Positions 62,101-64,000 of a stretch of DNA of 64,000 nt are shown here, one piece after another; the stretch's first letter is position 1, and each line of letters begins with the position of its first letter. Both the position numbers and the translations under genes were made by a program. The DNA is taken from NCBI RefSeq assembly GCF_001458195.1, contig NZ_CYPU01000071.1:186001-250000 (forward strand), given 5' to 3'. The stretch comes from Ruegeria atlantica. GTDB taxonomy: Bacteria > Pseudomonadota > Alphaproteobacteria > Rhodobacterales > Rhodobacteraceae. The notes beneath the pieces are model-generated. The model made no database searches, was not told where the DNA came from, and saw only the letters and a program-made list of their open reading frames with translations.

Positions 62101-63327
62101 TCAGATCACGAACTGCGCCAGCGTTTCGTCTTCGGTGATGTCGGTATAGGTAAAACCCGCATCATCAAGATGCGCAAACAGGCGCACAAAATTCTCAGGC
62201 TTTCGCGTTTCGATACCGATCAGCACCGACCCGAAATTGCGCGCCGACTTTTTCATGTATTCAAAACGTGCAATATCGTCCTCGGGGCCCAGGATGCCCA
62301 GAAACTCTTTTAATGCACCCGGACGTTGTGGCAGGCGCAGGATGAAGTATTTCTTGACGCCGGAATACCTCTGCGCTCGTTCCTTGACCTCAGGCAATCG
62401 TTCGAAATCAAAGTTGCCGCCTGAGGTGACGCACACCACGGTCTTACCCCGGATAAAGCTTTGCACGTCGCCCACAGCCTCAACCGCCAGAGCCCCCGCT
62501 GGTTCCAGTACGATGCCTTCGACGTTCAACATTTCGATCATGGTGGTACAGATACGATCTTCGGACAGAACCAAGACGTCGGACAAATGGCGGGATTTCA
62601 ACAGCTCAAACGGCTTTTCACCGATCCGGCCCACTGCCGCACCGTCGACAAATGTATCTACGTGATCCAGAGCCACCGGATGGCCCGCCGCCAAAGCCGC
62701 GCGCAGACAGGCGCCACCCGCCGGCTCCACGAACAGACAATGCGTCCGATCCCCGAACCATGTGGCCACGCCAGACGACATGCCACCACCACCCACTGGC
62801 AAGATGACATGATCGGGAACCCGTCCAAGCTGTTCCTCAATCTCAACCGCTAAGGACGCCTGACCTTCGATCACGTCCTCATCATCAAAGGGCGACAGAA
62901 AGTACCCACCTTGCTGGGCGCACCAGTCTTGCGCGGCGGCCAGCGTGTCGTCGAAATAGTCTCCGGTCAGGTGGATCTCGATATTGTCGCCGCCGAAAAT
63001 CCGGGTCTTCTGGATTTTCTGCTGCGGCGTGGTCACAGGCATGAAAATGACACCGCGTACGTTCAGGTGTTTGCACATATAAGCAACACCCTGCGCATGA
63101 TTGCCCGCACTGGCGCAGACGAACAGATCCTGCCCTTGCTGCTTTCGCATGGCATTGAACGCGCCGCGGATCTTGTAAGACCGCACCGGGCTGAGATCCT
63201 CACGCTTAAGCCAGATATCGGCGCCATAGTGGTCGGACAGGTGGGCATTCCGTTGCAACGGCGTTGCCGGAAAAACAGAACGCATCACTTGTTCGGCGGC
63301 GCGGGCGCGGGTCATGAAATCGGTCAT
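62101..63327 (-). CDS. ilvA: Threonine ammonia-lyase (threonine deaminase)
   Basis: Deaminates threonine to 2-oxobutanoate, the first step of isoleucine synthesis. The 408-residue PLP enzyme has the Schiff-base Lys in VRSYKIRGAFNAM, the phosphate loop VGGGGMSSG, FVCASAGNHAQGVAYMCKHL and TSGGNFDFERLPEVKERAQR. A single ACT-like domain occupies the last 85 residues (YFILRLPQRPGALKEFLGIL), so it may be regulated by isoleucine or valine. This single-ACT length is common in alphaproteobacteria. ATG 63327 is preferred; ATG 63315 is possible. It lies 109 bases after the Hpt gene, convergent to it. Confidence 0.94.
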   Translation of the reverse strand: MTDFMTRARAAEQVMRSVFPATPLQRNAHLSDHYGADIWLKREDLSPVRSYKIRGAFNAMRKQQGQDLFVCASAGNHAQGVAYMCKHLNVRGVIFMPVTTPQQKIQKTRIFGGDNIEIHLTGDYFDDTLAAAQDWCAQQGGYFLSPFDDEDVIEGQASLAVEIEEQLGRVPDHVILPVGGGGMSSGVATWFGDRTHCLFVEPAGGACLRAALAAGHPVALDHVDTFVDGAAVGRIGEKPFELLKSRHLSDVLVLSEDRICTTMIEMLNVEGIVLEPAGALAVEAVGDVQSFIRGKTVVCVTSGGNFDFERLPEVKERAQRYSGVKKYFILRLPQRPGALKEFLGILGPEDDIARFEYMKKSARNFGSVLIGIETRKPENFVRLFAHLDDAGFTYTDITEDETLAQFVI

Positions 63328-63388
63328 GAACGCTTCACTCGCTTATCCCGACTAAAAGGGCAAGGAATACATATGTGTACGGGCGCGG

Positions 63389-64000
63389 TCAGGTGAGTTC
63401 CCGCTTTTCGATGAAGATTCCGTACATGGTTGTCAGGATGCTAACGTTGATCATCGGCAGAACCAAAGTCCCAAAAAACACCGTCAACAAGATTCCCAGC
63501 ACCGGAATGATTGCCAGAGCCGTAAAAACAAGCTGCACAAGAAATTGGAACAGGAACGAAACAACGAGCAGCACCAATACCGAGCCTGCGATACCCTGCG
63601 TTTTGGTCCATGCTTCGCCGAGTGTGATGGGGTCCCCAATGGCGGCTGCAGGCAGGATAATCGACAGCCGGTAAAAGCACACCAACAAAAAGACCACGTA
63701 AACCAAAAACAGGATGATCGACAAACCCGCGAGGCTTTCCCCAAGCAATGCAAAGACCAGCCCCATTGGCATCCACGCGACTACCATCAGTATTCCCAAC
63801 ATCAAGGCGCGTCCTAAATAGGCGAGAATTCTATCGAACCGAAAGGTTGGGAAGATACCAGTGGGATATTCTTCGAGCAGGATATAGCGGTGCCAAGAAA
63901 CCGCGATCCAGAAGATTGTGACAAGAAGCACGGCGATCAGGCCAATAACGAATAGAAAAATACCGCCTACTGAAGCTCCCGGTGGCAATTCTCCTGCGCC
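63389..64000 (-). CDS. Multi-pass membrane protein, partial (N-terminus beyond right edge)
   Basis: The frame reads through the right edge of the window without a convincing start, so the 5' end is missing. Around 200 residues are visible, with about six hydrophobic segments: VGGIFLFVIGLIAVLLVTIF, ALMLGILMVVAWMPMGLVF, LSIILFLVYVVFLLVCFYRL, ISGLPLAAAIGDPIT-like loops and LIIPVLGILLTVFFGTLVLP near the end. The motif WHRYILLEEYPTGIFPTFRF and FYRLSIILPAAAIG resemble small alphaproteobacterial membrane proteins of unknown function. No function is proposed. Confidence 0.65.
   Translation of the reverse strand, partial: GAGELPPGASVGGIFLFVIGLIAVLLVTIFWIAVSWHRYILLEEYPTGIFPTFRFDRILAYLGRALMLGILMVVAWMPMGLVFALLGESLAGLSIILFLVYVVFLLVCFYRLSIILPAAAIGDPITLGEAWTKTQGIAGSVLVLLVVSFLFQFLVQLVFTALAIIPVLGILLTVFFGTLVLPMINVSILTTMYGIFIEKRELT

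Overview
The window reads as a gene-dense, moderately high-GC chromosomal segment of an alphaproteobacterium of the Rhodobacteraceae (Roseobacter group, Ruegeria-like). The assignment rests on a NavSp1-type sodium channel with the TLESWSM filter, DUF2794 and DUF3095 proteins, a heat-shock promoter of the alphaproteobacterial type in front of dnaK, and tight operons with ATGA/GTGA start-stop overlaps. No rRNA, tRNA, CRISPR, insertion sequence or prophage was seen. Species level is inference.

Layout. 1-9.8 kb: a DUF3095 gene cut by the left edge, an MFS transporter and a GT4 glycosyltransferase, asd with a clear terminator, an M24-fold protein without the metal ligands, a SRPBCC protein, a beta-carbonic anhydrase with its own terminator, an Hpt-like protein without its histidine, an M17 aminopeptidase coupled to an NlpC/P60 hydrolase, and DUF2794. 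9.8-20.4 kb: an orphan ferric-iron type permease, then a leftward operon (acyl-CoA ligase, LivG-, LivH-, small membrane protein, LivM-, binding protein, LivF-like, PaaK-like protein) ending in a strong terminator. This looks like an uptake-and-activation system for an organic acid. 20.4-21.2 kb is an AT-rich gap. 21.2-29.9 kb: mutT-argJ-ppiC, secA, two exported proteins (one a PBP-OmpA fusion) and radC.

30-37.5 kb is a thiamin operon under a TPP riboswitch: thiD-thiO-thiS-thiG-thiE-thiF(rhodanese)-thiY-tenA-thiZ-thiX. It joins thiazole synthesis with pyrimidine salvage and lacks thiC locally. 37.6-41.6 kb: dnaK-dnaJ and alkB. 41.6-50.5 kb: a surface-polysaccharide region with a KpsM-like permease, CysQ, KdsB, GalE, two tandem paralogous glycosyltransferases, a GT14-type enzyme and a two-domain sulfotransferase. 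CysQ removes PAP, the by-product of PAPS-dependent sulfation, and KdsB makes CMP-Kdo, so the set suggests a sulfated capsule-like polymer.

50.5-64 kb: an L,D-transpeptidase lipoprotein, a voltage-gated sodium channel, a 23S rRNA m5U-type methyltransferase, a two-gene ABC exporter, a CCA-adding enzyme, CoA-type NUDIX and Hsp33, another NUDIX, a response regulator-PP2C phosphatase broken by an in-frame TAA, a divergent Hpt protein, ilvA, and a membrane protein cut by the right edge.
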